The translations under genes and the position numbers were made by a program. Source: Avrilella dinanensis (GTDB lineage: Bacteria > Bacteroidota > Bacteroidia > Flavobacteriales > Flavobacteriaceae). Taken from it: DNA of 64,000 bases. The stretch lies in assembly GCF_002807015.1 (NCBI RefSeq), contig NZ_NIPO01000001.1, positions 484,889 through 548,888 of the forward strand, read 5' to 3'. The notes under the pieces are model-generated. The model did not search any database. It worked only from the letters and a program-made list of their open reading frames with translations, and was not told where the DNA came from. This document shows positions 37,027 to 45,157 of the stretch, one piece after another (positions within the stretch are counted from its first letter, which is position 1; each line of letters starts with the position of its first letter).

Positions 37027-37626
37027 ATGAGAAAAATTTCATATATATTAAGTTTTGTCCTGCTGTCAGCGGGGTTTGTTGCTTGTGATAATGAGCCGAT
37101 TGACGAAGAAGTAAAAAATGATTACAAGCAGGGGGAGCAGATACTTCGTTTTGATTTAAATGGCGTGACGAGAGTTGCCAAAGGCAATGAAATAAGCACT
37201 TCTGTGTCTGGTAATGGCTCTCTCACTATTGACGTCAACATCAAAGATGAGCATAACGATTTCAGAAACATTAGCTTTAGAATCATTGCCAGCGGAGCGG
37301 AAAAAGGAAATTATGGTACCTATTACAGTAATTTCTCTCCCGAGGATTCAGGATATTCTTCTGCCAGATTAAACTACGCGGGAGATGAATGGGACTGGGA
37401 TTATAGCACACAATATACTAATCAGGATATTCCTGATGACCAAATTTTTGAGTTAAATCGCGGTTCGATTACCATCACAGAAATCAACGAAAATGCTCGA
37501 CAAATAGAAGGAAATTTCGAGTTTGAATTAGTTCCTCCTTATGGTTTAGAGTTGGAACAAGGAGTACCTTATCCAACTGCACAGCTAGTAACAAACGGTG
37601 AATTCAAATATATTACTGTTGAATAG
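37027..37626 (+). CDS. Lipoprotein of unknown function
   Basis: A 199-residue lipoprotein. The start at ATG 37027 gives the signal MRKISYILSFVLLSAGFVACDNE. A longer frame would start at a TTG inside the -7 element. The mature part is acidic and beta-rich (GNGSLTIDVNIKDEHNDF, then RGSITITEINENARQIEGNFEFE). This last phrase is typical of Bacteroidota surface lipoproteins with a DUF6252-like or SusE-like sandwich. I cannot name the domain with certainty. Confidence 0.7.
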   Translation: MRKISYILSFVLLSAGFVACDNEPIDEEVKNDYKQGEQILRFDLNGVTRVAKGNEISTSVSGNGSLTIDVNIKDEHNDFRNISFRIIASGAEKGNYGTYYSNFSPEDSGYSSARLNYAGDEWDWDYSTQYTNQDIPDDQIFELNRGSITITEINENARQIEGNFEFELVPPYGLELEQGVPYPTAQLVTNGEFKYITVE

Positions 37627-37649
37627 TTTTTAGTTTTTTCATATTTTAT

Positions 37650-37685
37650 AAAAGAGAAGTCTTAGTTTAAGGTTTCTCTTTTTTT
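37650..37685 (+). terminator. Intrinsic terminator between the lipoprotein gene and prmC
   Basis: A stem of about 14 bp (37651-37664 and 37668-37681, two G-T pairs) closes a GTT loop and is followed by a T-run. It may also end the convergent prmC transcript. Confidence 0.85.
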
Positions 37686-37692
37686 GCTTTAC

Positions 37693-38535
37693 TCAGAATA
37701 TTTTCATCATTCGGTCATTTCCCTGCAAATCTTTTTTCAAAATTACATTATCGAAATATTCCGAAACCAATTCAGTCATTTCATTTCCTAAATATTGGTT
37801 GATTTCAAAAAACAATACGCCGTTTTCGGTCAGACTTTCTTTGGCTAACTGCATGATTTTACGGTAAAAAATCAACGGGTCTTCGTTTTCTACAAACAAT
37901 GCCAAATGCGGTTCATGTCGTAATACGTTATTTTTCATTTCCGCTTTTTCCAAATGACGAACATAAGGCGGATTGGAAATAATGATGTCGTATTTATCCA
38001 AAGTCTTTGTTTCCAAGATATTTTGTTGAATAAAACGAATCTTTACATTTAAATTATGTGCATTTTCTTCAGCTATAGATAGGGCTTCGGGCGAAATATC
38101 TATAGCGGAAACCTCTGCCAGAGAAAATTCTTTTTTTATCGTTATCGGAATACAGCCCGAACCTGTACCAATGTCCAAAACTGTCCATTTTTTTTGAGGT
38201 TGGCGGTTCATCGCTTCCAAAATCCATTCAACCAATTCTTCGGTTTCCCTTCTCGGAATCAATGTCGCCGGACTAACCTTAAATTCATACCCATAAAAAT
38301 GTGCTTTTCCAAAGATATATTGAACAGGAATTTCCTTTTGCAATTGCGTAACAACTTCTGTCAGATGTATCTGAATCTCCGGCAACAGTTCTTCATCTTT
38401 TTTCAGAACCATATCGGCTCGGGAATAATTCAAAACTTCGTCCATAACAACAGCCAATAAAGCTTTACGTTCTTCCTCATCGTAAAGTCCGTTTAACTGT
38501 TGCTCAAAAAAGTTTTTATAATCGTTTAGTGTCAT
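37693..38535 (-). CDS. prmC: Peptide chain release factor glutamine methyltransferase
   Basis: A 280-residue SAM-dependent enzyme that methylates the GGQ glutamine of RF1/RF2. The start chosen is ATG 38535 (MTLNDYKNFFEQQL). The N-terminal helical domain includes PVQYIFGKAHFYGYEF and LIPRRETEELVEW. The SAM motif is VLDIGTGSGCIPI (about residues 111-123) and the catalytic NPPYV motif is in DIIISNPPYVRH. Length matches PrmC/HemK. It is divergent from a small lipoprotein gene and close to ribD. Confidence 0.95.
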   Translation of the reverse strand: MTLNDYKNFFEQQLNGLYDEEERKALLAVVMDEVLNYSRADMVLKKDEELLPEIQIHLTEVVTQLQKEIPVQYIFGKAHFYGYEFKVSPATLIPRRETEELVEWILEAMNRQPQKKWTVLDIGTGSGCIPITIKKEFSLAEVSAIDISPEALSIAEENAHNLNVKIRFIQQNILETKTLDKYDIIISNPPYVRHLEKAEMKNNVLRHEPHLALFVENEDPLIFYRKIMQLAKESLTENGVLFFEINQYLGNEMTELVSEYFDNVILKKDLQGNDRMMKIF

Positions 38536-38700
38536 TCGTAAATATTGACAAATTATCAGCAAATATACAACAATCAGAAAGCATATCGATTGGCTTGTAA
38601 TGGTGCATGTTAAAAAAACCTTTATGAATATTTTATATCTGCGAACGATATTTTTACTTATTTTTGCTCTTTAATTAATCATTAATAAAAAATTAAATCT

Positions 38701-39423
38701 ATGAAAAAATTAGTTTTGATCGCTGTAATGGCAGCAGGTACTTTGGCATTTCAATCTTGTTCAAGCGATGACAATGGTGGAGGCGGAAGCAACCCAGCTG
38801 ATACTATGGTTCCAACAATAATGGATCACGGAGCCGATGGTAAAGAATATTTTGTTTACGACAATAACAATTACCTAACCAAATTTACCGATTTGGATGG
38901 TTATACTTATGATTTTACTTATAGTGGCGGACGTGTAACCAAAGCTGTGGAATCATTTGTAGGAAGTAATGATAAAGTTGAATATATCATTAGTTATCCA
39001 ACTTCGACAACAGTGAAAATAGTAATAAAAGACGACTCAGATAATTCGGAAAAAATAGATAATTTGAACATCACTTCAAATGGAGATCTAAGTAATGTAG
39101 GAGGTGCTACTGCTTCTTTTTACGAATATGAAAACGGTAATTTAGTTAATATTACTGTACAGTCAGAAGGTAGTATTGAAATTACATACAATTCTGATTT
39201 AGCTATGAATAAAAATGTAAAAACAGCTGGTTGGGTTTATACCTATTTCAATATTTTTCCATTGAGCAAAAGCCAAAATTTGATTAGCTCCCTTACAGAT
39301 GGAGATGGTGAAACATTAAATTTATCTTATAGTAACTACGCTGTTGAAGGTAATTTATTCCCAAAAACTATCAATCTATCAGGTGCTGAACAAGGAACAA
39401 TTTCCGTTACTTACCAGGAATAG
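38701..39423 (+). CDS. Lipoprotein with YD-repeat-like strands, function unknown
   Basis: A 240-residue lipoprotein (MKKLVLIAVMAAGTLAFQSCSSDD, Cys at residue 20, then a Gly/Asp linker). The mature chain has repeating units such as YFVYDNNNYLTKFTDLDGYTYDFTYSGGRV, ATASFYEYENGNLVNI and DGETLNLSYSNY (each abridged). They resemble the DUF4595/YD-type beta meanders of Bacteroidota lipoproteins. It lies between prmC and ribD, which are often close neighbours in this family, so it may be an insertion. A -7-like TATTTTTG is at 38659-38666. Confidence 0.72.
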   Translation: MKKLVLIAVMAAGTLAFQSCSSDDNGGGGSNPADTMVPTIMDHGADGKEYFVYDNNNYLTKFTDLDGYTYDFTYSGGRVTKAVESFVGSNDKVEYIISYPTSTTVKIVIKDDSDNSEKIDNLNITSNGDLSNVGGATASFYEYENGNLVNITVQSEGSIEITYNSDLAMNKNVKTAGWVYTYFNIFPLSKSQNLISSLTDGDGETLNLSYSNYAVEGNLFPKTINLSGAEQGTISVTYQE

Positions 39424-39442
39424 TAACAAGAAACTTCATAAG

Positions 39443-39478
39443 AAAACAGTACAAGTGTAATATTTGTACTGTTTTTCT
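39443..39478 (+). terminator. Intrinsic terminator after the YD-like lipoprotein
   Basis: AAAACAGTACAA and TTGTACTGTTTT form a stem of about 11-12 bp around a 7-9 base loop, followed by T-rich DNA. Confidence 0.85.
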
Positions 39479-39541
39479 TTTTGTAATAGTCGGCAAAAAG
39501 TCCTATCCGGAATAATCTTAGTATTTTTGTAAAAAACGAAT

Positions 39542-40567
39542 ATGTCATCTGATCAATTATATATGTATCGGGCACTTCAACTGGCAAAAATCGGTCGGGT
39601 AAATGCTATGCCCAATCCGTCGGTGGGTGCGGTCATTGTCTGCAATGATGTAATAATCGGTGAGGGATATACTTCGCCTTATGGTGGCTCGCATGCTGAG
39701 GTAAATGCGATAAATTCTGTAAAAAATCAAGAATTGCTAAAAGAAAGTACGCTGTATGTCACGCTGGAACCTTGCAGTCATTTCGGAAAAACACCGCCGT
39801 GTGCCCATCTTATCATCGAGAAAAAAATAGCAAAAGTGGTTATCGGGTGCATCGACCCTTTTGTGGAAGTTTCCGGGAAAGGCATTCAGTTGCTCAAAGA
39901 AAACGGAATTGAAGTCATTACCGGTGTTTTGGAAAAAGAATGTCAGCAATCGCACCAACGTTTTTTTACATTTCATCTGAAAAAACGTCCGTATATTGTG
40001 CTTAAATGGGCACAATCTGCCGACGGTTTTATTGCTCCGCTCACTAAAGATGAGAACAAACCGGTTTGGCTTTCCAATGCTTATTCCCGCCAATTAACGC
40101 ACAAATGGCGTAGCGAAGAAATGACAATTCTGGTAGGAAAACAAACAGTTTTAGACGATAATCCAAGTTTGACAACTCGTGATTGGCAAGGAAAAAAACC
40201 TATTCGATTGTTTATCGATACACAAAATGAAATCGACGATTCGTATCAGATTTTAAATCAGGAAGCTCCAACGTATCGGTTTACGAAAATCAAGAAAACG
40301 GTAAAAGACCAGTTCATTCCGTTTGAAAATACCGTTCAGGAAATCTGTGATTTTTGCTATCAAAACAACATTCAATCGGTTATTGTTGAAGGTGGCAGGC
40401 AGACTTTACAATCATTCATTGATGCCGGAATTTGGGACGAGGCACGAGTTTTTGAAACATCTGTAATTGTAGAACAGGGAATTTTAGCCCCGGTATTAAC
40501 CAATTTTCAAAAGACAAAATCAGTTTTAATTGAAAAAGATTGTTTACATTTTTACGAACATCATTAA
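39542..40567 (+). CDS. ribD: Riboflavin biosynthesis deaminase/reductase
   Basis: A 341-residue bifunctional enzyme for the second and third steps of riboflavin synthesis. The N-terminal deaminase has the zinc motifs HAEVNAI and PCSHFGKTPPCAHL (residues about 51-90). The C-terminal reductase starts near residue 150 with RPYIVLKWAQSADGFIA and has VIVEGGRQTLQSFI near the end. Length and domain order are normal. No FMN riboswitch is seen upstream. The stop codon overlaps a GAGCCTGTTTA spacer word. Confidence 0.96.
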   Translation: MSSDQLYMYRALQLAKIGRVNAMPNPSVGAVIVCNDVIIGEGYTSPYGGSHAEVNAINSVKNQELLKESTLYVTLEPCSHFGKTPPCAHLIIEKKIAKVVIGCIDPFVEVSGKGIQLLKENGIEVITGVLEKECQQSHQRFFTFHLKKRPYIVLKWAQSADGFIAPLTKDENKPVWLSNAYSRQLTHKWRSEEMTILVGKQTVLDDNPSLTTRDWQGKKPIRLFIDTQNEIDDSYQILNQEAPTYRFTKIKKTVKDQFIPFENTVQEICDFCYQNNIQSVIVEGGRQTLQSFIDAGIWDEARVFETSVIVEQGILAPVLTNFQKTKSVLIEKDCLHFYEHH

Positions 40568-40578
40568 GAGCCTGTTTA
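40564..40578 (+). repeat. Copy 3 of the TTAAGAGCCTGTTTA spacer word
   Basis: This is a 15-base identical copy of the word at 35603-35617, overlapping the ribD stop. The rest of the 40579-40696 spacer holds TTTGAAATTT-type low-complexity words and no gene. Confidence 0.5.
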
Positions 40579-40696
40579 AATTTATATCATAATCTTTGAA
40601 AAACAGAAAACATTGACTAATTTGAAATTTTTTATTTGAAGTTTGAAATTTTGGACGTAAAATCCCAACCTTAAACAAAAAAACTTTAAAAGTTAA

Positions 40697-41305
40697 ATGA
40701 AAGATACCTACAAAACTATAGATAATCCGGGCGAAGAAACACTTTTCAAAGAAAAAAACAGTAAGTTTTTCGGCTACGCTTTTCCAGTCAAAAATGAAGA
40801 TGAAGTAAAAACAATTTTGGAGCAAGTCAAAAAACAACATTATTCTGCCCGCCATTGGTGCTATGCCTTCCAGACCGGAACCGGAAAAAACATTTATTTC
40901 AGAGCTAACGACGACGGCGAACCGAGTAACAGTGCAGGAATGCCTATTTACGGACAAATTCAATCGTTTGACGTAACTGATATTTTAGTAGTTGTAGTTC
41001 GTTATTTTGGCGGAGTGAAATTAGGCGTAGGCGGATTAATTCAATCATATAAAACCTCAGCACAACTAGCTCTCGAAGCATCTGAAATCATAGAAAAAAC
41101 GATTGATGCCGAGTATATCGTTCAATGTGAATACAAAGATTTGAACAAAGTAATGCGTGTCATCAAAGAAAAAAATGTCAATGTTATTCAACAGCAAATG
41201 GAACTCAATTGCATTTTCCACATTGCAGTGAGGCTACAAGAAGCGGAAGATGTTTTTCAGGCTTTTGCTCAGATTTATGGTGTGGATATTAAAGAAAAAG
41301 AATAA
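40697..41305 (+). CDS. YigZ/IMPACT (UPF0029) family protein
   Basis: A 202-residue protein. The IMPACT domain has KNSKFFGYAFPV, then HWCYAFQTG, the core DDGEPSNSAGMPIYGQIQSF (about residues 75-95) and VVVRYFGGVKLGVGGLIQSY (about 97-116). The C-terminal ferredoxin-like domain is typical of YigZ. E. coli YigZ is of unsettled function, and eukaryotic IMPACT regulates Gcn2. It is convergent with porT. Confidence 0.9.
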   Translation: MKDTYKTIDNPGEETLFKEKNSKFFGYAFPVKNEDEVKTILEQVKKQHYSARHWCYAFQTGTGKNIYFRANDDGEPSNSAGMPIYGQIQSFDVTDILVVVVRYFGGVKLGVGGLIQSYKTSAQLALEASEIIEKTIDAEYIVQCEYKDLNKVMRVIKEKNVNVIQQQMELNCIFHIAVRLQEAEDVFQAFAQIYGVDIKEKE

Positions 41306-41315
41306 CTGATGTAGT

Positions 41316-42005
41316 TTACAAAATATAAAACATCAGCCCCACATTCAGATATCGCAATCGCTGTGCATGGTTATTTTCTTTATAAACAGGCGAAAATCCG
41401 TAATAAACATAAGCATTCCACGTATTAAATCCGCCGGAAATATACACACCGAAAAGAGATTTATTCAAATCAGGGTTATTTTTAATTTCAATATTTCCGT
41501 AATATCCTTTGTAATTTGACTGGTTGTAAACCAAATAACTATATTTTACCCCGAGATATATCCGCCAGAATTTATGTGAATACATAGTTGAAGTCCGCCA
41601 CCTGAATTCTAAAGGAATATCGATATACCAAGCACTAAGTCGGTTTTTGTCATAATCTTCCACGATTTCATAGTCATTGTTTTCATGCGAAAGAGTGGCA
41701 AAATTAGACCGGATAGACTGATAGGAAAGACCTACTCCCGGAGCGATTGCCCAATTGCGTTGCTCATTAACCGGAATATCTCTCAGAAAACCAAAAACGA
41801 TATTGGGCGAAAACGACCTTTGGACAAACCCTTTGGGCTTATCCTGCAAAATACTGTGTGAAACGCCTACATAAAAATGGTCTTCCCGGTAAAAAGGGTC
41901 ATCAACCAAAACGGTTCTTTCTTCTTTATTCTCGTCTTCATCTGACTGGGCAAAACCAATATTGACTGTAAGCAATATGAACAGGATAAATCCTATTTTT
42001 TTCAT
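41316..42005 (-). CDS. porT: PorT-like outer-membrane protein of the type IX secretion system
   Basis: A 229-residue outer-membrane barrel. The start at ATG 42005 yields the signal peptide MKKIGFILFILLTVNIGFAQ. The longer frame adds 64 non-signal residues. PorT features are DPFYREDHFYVGVSHSILQ, the region RDIPVNEQRNWAIAPGVG, IPLEFRWRTSTMYSHKFWRIYLG (abridged) and the C-terminal YLNVGLMFYIL. PorT is required for gliding/T9SS secretion in related bacteria. The two T9SS-sorted proteins at 44-46 kb would be cargo of this system. Confidence 0.88.
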   Translation of the reverse strand: MKKIGFILFILLTVNIGFAQSDEDENKEERTVLVDDPFYREDHFYVGVSHSILQDKPKGFVQRSFSPNIVFGFLRDIPVNEQRNWAIAPGVGLSYQSIRSNFATLSHENNDYEIVEDYDKNRLSAWYIDIPLEFRWRTSTMYSHKFWRIYLGVKYSYLVYNQSNYKGYYGNIEIKNNPDLNKSLFGVYISGGFNTWNAYVYYGFSPVYKENNHAQRLRYLNVGLMFYIL

Positions 42006-42158
42006 CTGTCTGTTTTTTCGTTTTAGGCAATAACAGAGATAACACTCAAAACCGCTGTTATCCTTGCTCAAAAATACAGTTTTTTCCTCATTTGAGCAAA
42101 TCAGGAAAAATATTGCTGTGCTTGGGGTTAATTTATTTTCAAACAATCGCAAAAATGG

Positions 42159-42166
42159 TATATTTG
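42159..42166 (+). promoter_or_regulatory. -7 element of the pyrH-frr promoter
   Basis: TATATTTG lies 21 bp before the pyrH ATG. No TTG at the right distance was found. Confidence 0.5.
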
Positions 42167-42186
42167 CAAATAAATTTTTCCTCAAG

Positions 42187-42891
42187 ATGAAATACAAACG
42201 AATACTTCTGAAATTAAGCGGCGAAGCCCTGATGGGTGAAAATCAATATGGTATCGACCCGAAACGTTTGGCAGAATATGCCGAAGAAATTAGAAAAATA
42301 CACGAACAAGGCATAGAAATCGCTATTGTTATCGGAGGAGGAAATATTTTCAGGGGTGTTGCCGGAGCCAGTGAGGGCATGGACCGCGTACAAGGCGATT
42401 ATATGGGTATGCTGGCAACAGTAATTAACGGTATGGCTTTGCAAGGTGCATTAGAGAGCATCGGTTTGCTTACCCGTTTGCAAACTGCCTTGAAAATTGA
42501 AGCCGTTGCCGAACCTTATATCAAAAGAAGAGCAGTAAGACATCTGGAAAAAGGTCGTATCGTCATATTCGGAGCAGGAACAGGAAATCCTTATTTTACT
42601 ACAGATACGGCGGCCGTGCTCAGAGGAATCGAAGTGAATGCCGATGTTATCCTGAAAGGAACAAGAGTTGATGGCGTTTATACCGCCGACCCGGAAAAAG
42701 ACAGTTCAGCAACCAAATTTGATTTGATTACCTTCAGTGAAGTGCTGAAAAAAGGACTTAATGTGATGGATACTACTGCTTTCACGCTCAGTCAGGAAAA
42801 CAAATTACCTATTGTTGTTTTTGACATGAACAAACAAGGAAATCTGCTCAAAGTATGTAAAGGAGAAACAATTGGTACAACAGTTTACTAA
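42187..42891 (+). CDS. pyrH: UMP kinase
   Basis: A 234-residue hexameric amino-acid-kinase-fold enzyme phosphorylating UMP to UDP. The start [20 protein letters not shown] at 42187 is canonical. An upstream in-frame ATG at 42064 lies before the -7 element and is unlikely. It has the nucleotide/phosphate motifs [11 protein letters not shown] and [18 protein letters not shown] and the [17 protein letters not shown] segment. It precedes frr by 12 bp, a common pyrH-frr translation-linked pair. Confidence 0.97.
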   Translation: MKYKRILLKLSGEALMGENQYGIDPKRLAEYAEEIRKIHEQGIEIAIVIGGGNIFRGVAGASEGMDRVQGDYMGMLATVINGMALQGALESIGLLTRLQTALKIEAVAEPYIKRRAVRHLEKGRIVIFGAGTGNPYFTTDTAAVLRGIEVNADVILKGTRVDGVYTADPEKDSSATKFDLITFSEVLKKGLNVMDTTAFTLSQENKLPIVVFDMNKQGNLLKVCKGETIGTTVY

Positions 42892-42903
42892 ATAAATAAA
42901 ATC

Positions 42904-43467
42904 ATGACAGAAGAAATTAATTTAATAAAAGAACAAGCAAAAGAGTCGATGCTGGGAGCTATTGACCATTTGCAAAAATCATTGTTGAACATCAGAGCCG
43001 GAAAAGCATCGCCACAAATGCTCGGCAGTGTTTTTGTGGATTATTACGGTTCGGCTACACCGCTTTCGCAGGTGGCAAACGTGAGTGCACCTGATGCTAG
43101 AACATTAACTGTAACACCTTGGGAAAAAAACATGTTACAACCTATCGAAAAAGCAATTATGTTGGCAAATTTAGGTTTGAACCCGATGAATAACGGCGAG
43201 GCTGTTATTATTAATATTCCTGTTTTGACTGAAGAAAGACGTAAAGACCTGGTAAAACAGGCTAAATCTGAAGCTGAAGATGCTAAAATCAGTATCCGGA
43301 ATGCCCGTAAAGATGCAAATAATGACATCAAAAAAGAAGAAAAAAACGGACTTGCGGAAGACATTTGCAAAGCTGCCGAAGATGATATTCAGAAATTAAC
43401 GGATTCTTACGTGCAAAAAGTAGATGAAGTTCTGAGCAGTAAAGAAGAAGAAATTATGAAAGTTTAA
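42904..43467 (+). CDS. frr: Ribosome recycling factor
   Basis: A 187-residue factor that, with EF-G, splits post-termination ribosomes. It has the tRNA-mimicking helical domain with SLLNIRAGKASPQML and the beta domain with VDYYGSATPLSQVANVSAPDART (abridged). The C-terminal helices include RNARKDANNDIKKEEK. Length matches the family. It ends in a strong terminator. Confidence 0.98.
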   Translation: MTEEINLIKEQAKESMLGAIDHLQKSLLNIRAGKASPQMLGSVFVDYYGSATPLSQVANVSAPDARTLTVTPWEKNMLQPIEKAIMLANLGLNPMNNGEAVIINIPVLTEERRKDLVKQAKSEAEDAKISIRNARKDANNDIKKEEKNGLAEDICKAAEDDIQKLTDSYVQKVDEVLSSKEEEIMKV

Positions 43468-43497
43468 TTTTTTTCAGATTAAAAAAAAACTCATCAT

Positions 43498-43535
43498 AAA
43501 AAAACCTCGAAAGATTGATCCTTTCGAGGTTTTTG
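43498..43535 (+). terminator. Intrinsic terminator of pyrH-frr
   Basis: AAAACCTCGAAAG (43501-43513) and its complement form a 13-bp stem followed by a T-run. The rest of the spacer (43536-43730) holds only a 9-bp inverted repeat GAATCTTAA/TTAAGATTC (43608-43642) and AT-rich DNA. Confidence 0.92.
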
Positions 43536-43730
43536 TTTGACTGAATATTTTTTTTCATTTGTAGAATATCCACAATTAGTTTTAATGGCTTGCTGTTCAC
43601 TCTGAAAGAATCTTAACACATTAAAATAATATCTTAAGATTCATCGAAGTCAATGACAAATATTGCGTTTAAATATTTTTATTCAGGTAGTTAACCTTAA
43701 AACTTTCAGCCTTAAACTTTAAACAAATTA

Positions 43731-44138
43731 TTAAACTTCCGCTGCTTTTTCAGTATGGATATTTTTTACTTTGTAAGTTTCTCCGCCGGCAACTTTTTCT
43801 ACCGTTGCCTGAAGTGTTTCTTCGTTTTGCTTGGCATCGTCGTAAATAACCTCAGCTTTTTTGGTTTCAAAATCAACTTTGGCTTCTTTCACACCGTCCA
43901 ATGCGGCTAATTTTTTCTCGATAGTTGCCGCACAACCCATTGCACAAGACATTCCTTCGATTTCAAAATCGGCTTTGGCTAACTCGCCTTGCAAAGCATC
44001 ATTTTTTTCTTCTGTTTGCTCAGTTTTCGGTGCATCGTTTTCAGCAACAGCGTCCGTTTCTTGATTTGTTTTTTCCCCACAAGCTATCAATCCTACTGAC
44101 AAAAAGGAAAGTATAGCAAAATTCTGTAACCATTTCAT
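43731..44138 (-). CDS. Heavy-metal-associated (HMA) domain lipoprotein
   Basis: A 135-residue lipoprotein: the signal ends in VGLIACGEK (Cys 20), then an acidic linker of about 35 residues (DAVAENDAPKTEQTEEKND) and a single HMA ferredoxin-like domain (about 57-125). The metal loop reads GMSCAMGCAATIE, so the two cysteines are separated by three residues, not the usual two. Such CxxxC domains are seen in Bacteroidota copper-binding proteins. It would bind a soft metal ion in the periplasm. A TATATTTG -7 element (44174-44181) lies upstream. Confidence 0.85.
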   Translation of the reverse strand: MKWLQNFAILSFLSVGLIACGEKTNQETDAVAENDAPKTEQTEEKNDALQGELAKADFEIEGMSCAMGCAATIEKKLAALDGVKEAKVDFETKKAEVIYDDAKQNEETLQATVEKVAGGETYKVKNIHTEKAAEV

Positions 44139-44200
44139 TGTAATATCTTTTTAAATTCTTACTACAAATTTAGCAAATATAAAATGGAAAAAGCTATATT

Positions 44201-45157
44201 CTACTTTATCATTTTTTGGAACAACTGTTTTCCTTCTGCTTCTAATCGTAACATATACACCCCTGCCGGTAATCCTGAGGTATCTATCTTATTATTTGAA
44301 GTTTGCAGACAAATTTTTCCCCTCATATTATAAATCGTAATCTGCAAATCTGTTTTGTCTGTTCCTTCTACAAAAATCTGATTATCAAACGGATTCGGAT
44401 AAATATTCAGATGGTTTAAAACATCACTTTCCAAACCGCTTGGCACACCTTGGCTGATGACACCAACACCCTGTAAATCAAAACCTCCGGAAATAAATGG
44501 TGTCGGATAAGAATCGTTAATCATATTCCCATTAGAGTCGGGCGTGCCGTAATTTTCATCTATACTTCCGACCACATCTGTAATCTTTACGTAACGAATC
44601 TGTGATTTGTCCAGCAAAGACGAATTGTTTATATCACTGATATCAAACGGTGTGCCGTAATCGCCGATGTATTTTCCTGCAAGATTATGTAAATCGGTAG
44701 CTATAGGCGTTTCAAATGTCCCTAATTGTACATCGGTTTGTGTCATGCTTATTGCTGGAAATCTGAAATAATTCACTCCATCTGAACTGATTTCTACCAC
44801 AGCTAATTCCAAATAACCTGCCGGGCTATTTTCAAAAACTGCAAAGTCAAAACCAGTCTTGTCTGCTATCGGAGGATTAAACATCAGGATAGCCTCGCCG
44901 CCGTCGCCCAAACTTACTACTTTTCCGTCTGGATAGCCCAAAGCATATTCCGGTTCGCCTGCAGAAGCATAGCCCAAGCCCGGATTGCTAATATTTTGGT
45001 AACCTCTCTGTAACTCAATTTCGGTTGCCCAAGCTACAAACAAACTACTATCCTTATGAATGGCGGTGCTTCCCTCCTCACCTGCCTGAGGCGGAAAAGG
45101 TTGTGCATAGGAACATACACAACCTCCGAATAATATTAACGAAAGAATTTTTTTCAT
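44201..45157 (-). CDS. T9SS-exported surface protein under cobalamin riboswitch control
   Basis: A 318-residue protein with a signal peptide (MKKILSLILFGGCVCSYAQ), a single beta-sandwich domain (about residues 25-240) and a type A T9SS sorting domain (YPNPFDNQIFV to MLRLEAEGKQLFQKMIK, about 250-318). The sandwich has EYALGYPDGKVVSLGDGGEA, FDFAVFENS and VEISSDGVNYFRFPA, a discoidin-like pattern often found in proteins downstream of B12 riboswitches. It probably helps capture B12 or a related corrinoid at the cell surface, an inference from context. Its ATG overlaps the upstream stop by one base (TAATG). Confidence 0.82.
   Translation of the reverse strand: MKKILSLILFGGCVCSYAQPFPPQAGEEGSTAIHKDSSLFVAWATEIELQRGYQNISNPGLGYASAGEPEYALGYPDGKVVSLGDGGEAILMFNPPIADKTGFDFAVFENSPAGYLELAVVEISSDGVNYFRFPAISMTQTDVQLGTFETPIATDLHNLAGKYIGDYGTPFDISDINNSSLLDKSQIRYVKITDVVGSIDENYGTPDSNGNMINDSYPTPFISGGFDLQGVGVISQGVPSGLESDVLNHLNIYPNPFDNQIFVEGTDKTDLQITIYNMRGKICLQTSNNKIDTSGLPAGVYMLRLEAEGKQLFQKMIK

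Noticed and set aside
35588..40578. An insertion sequence bounded by the GAGCCTGTTTA words
   Set aside because: The enclosed genes are a transporter, lipoproteins, prmC and ribD. There is no transposase, and the copies are direct, short and also found outside.
41316..42197. A longer porT reading that starts at 42197
   Set aside because: The first 64 residues are not signal-like and overlap the pyrH promoter, whereas the ATG at 42005 gives a normal signal peptide.
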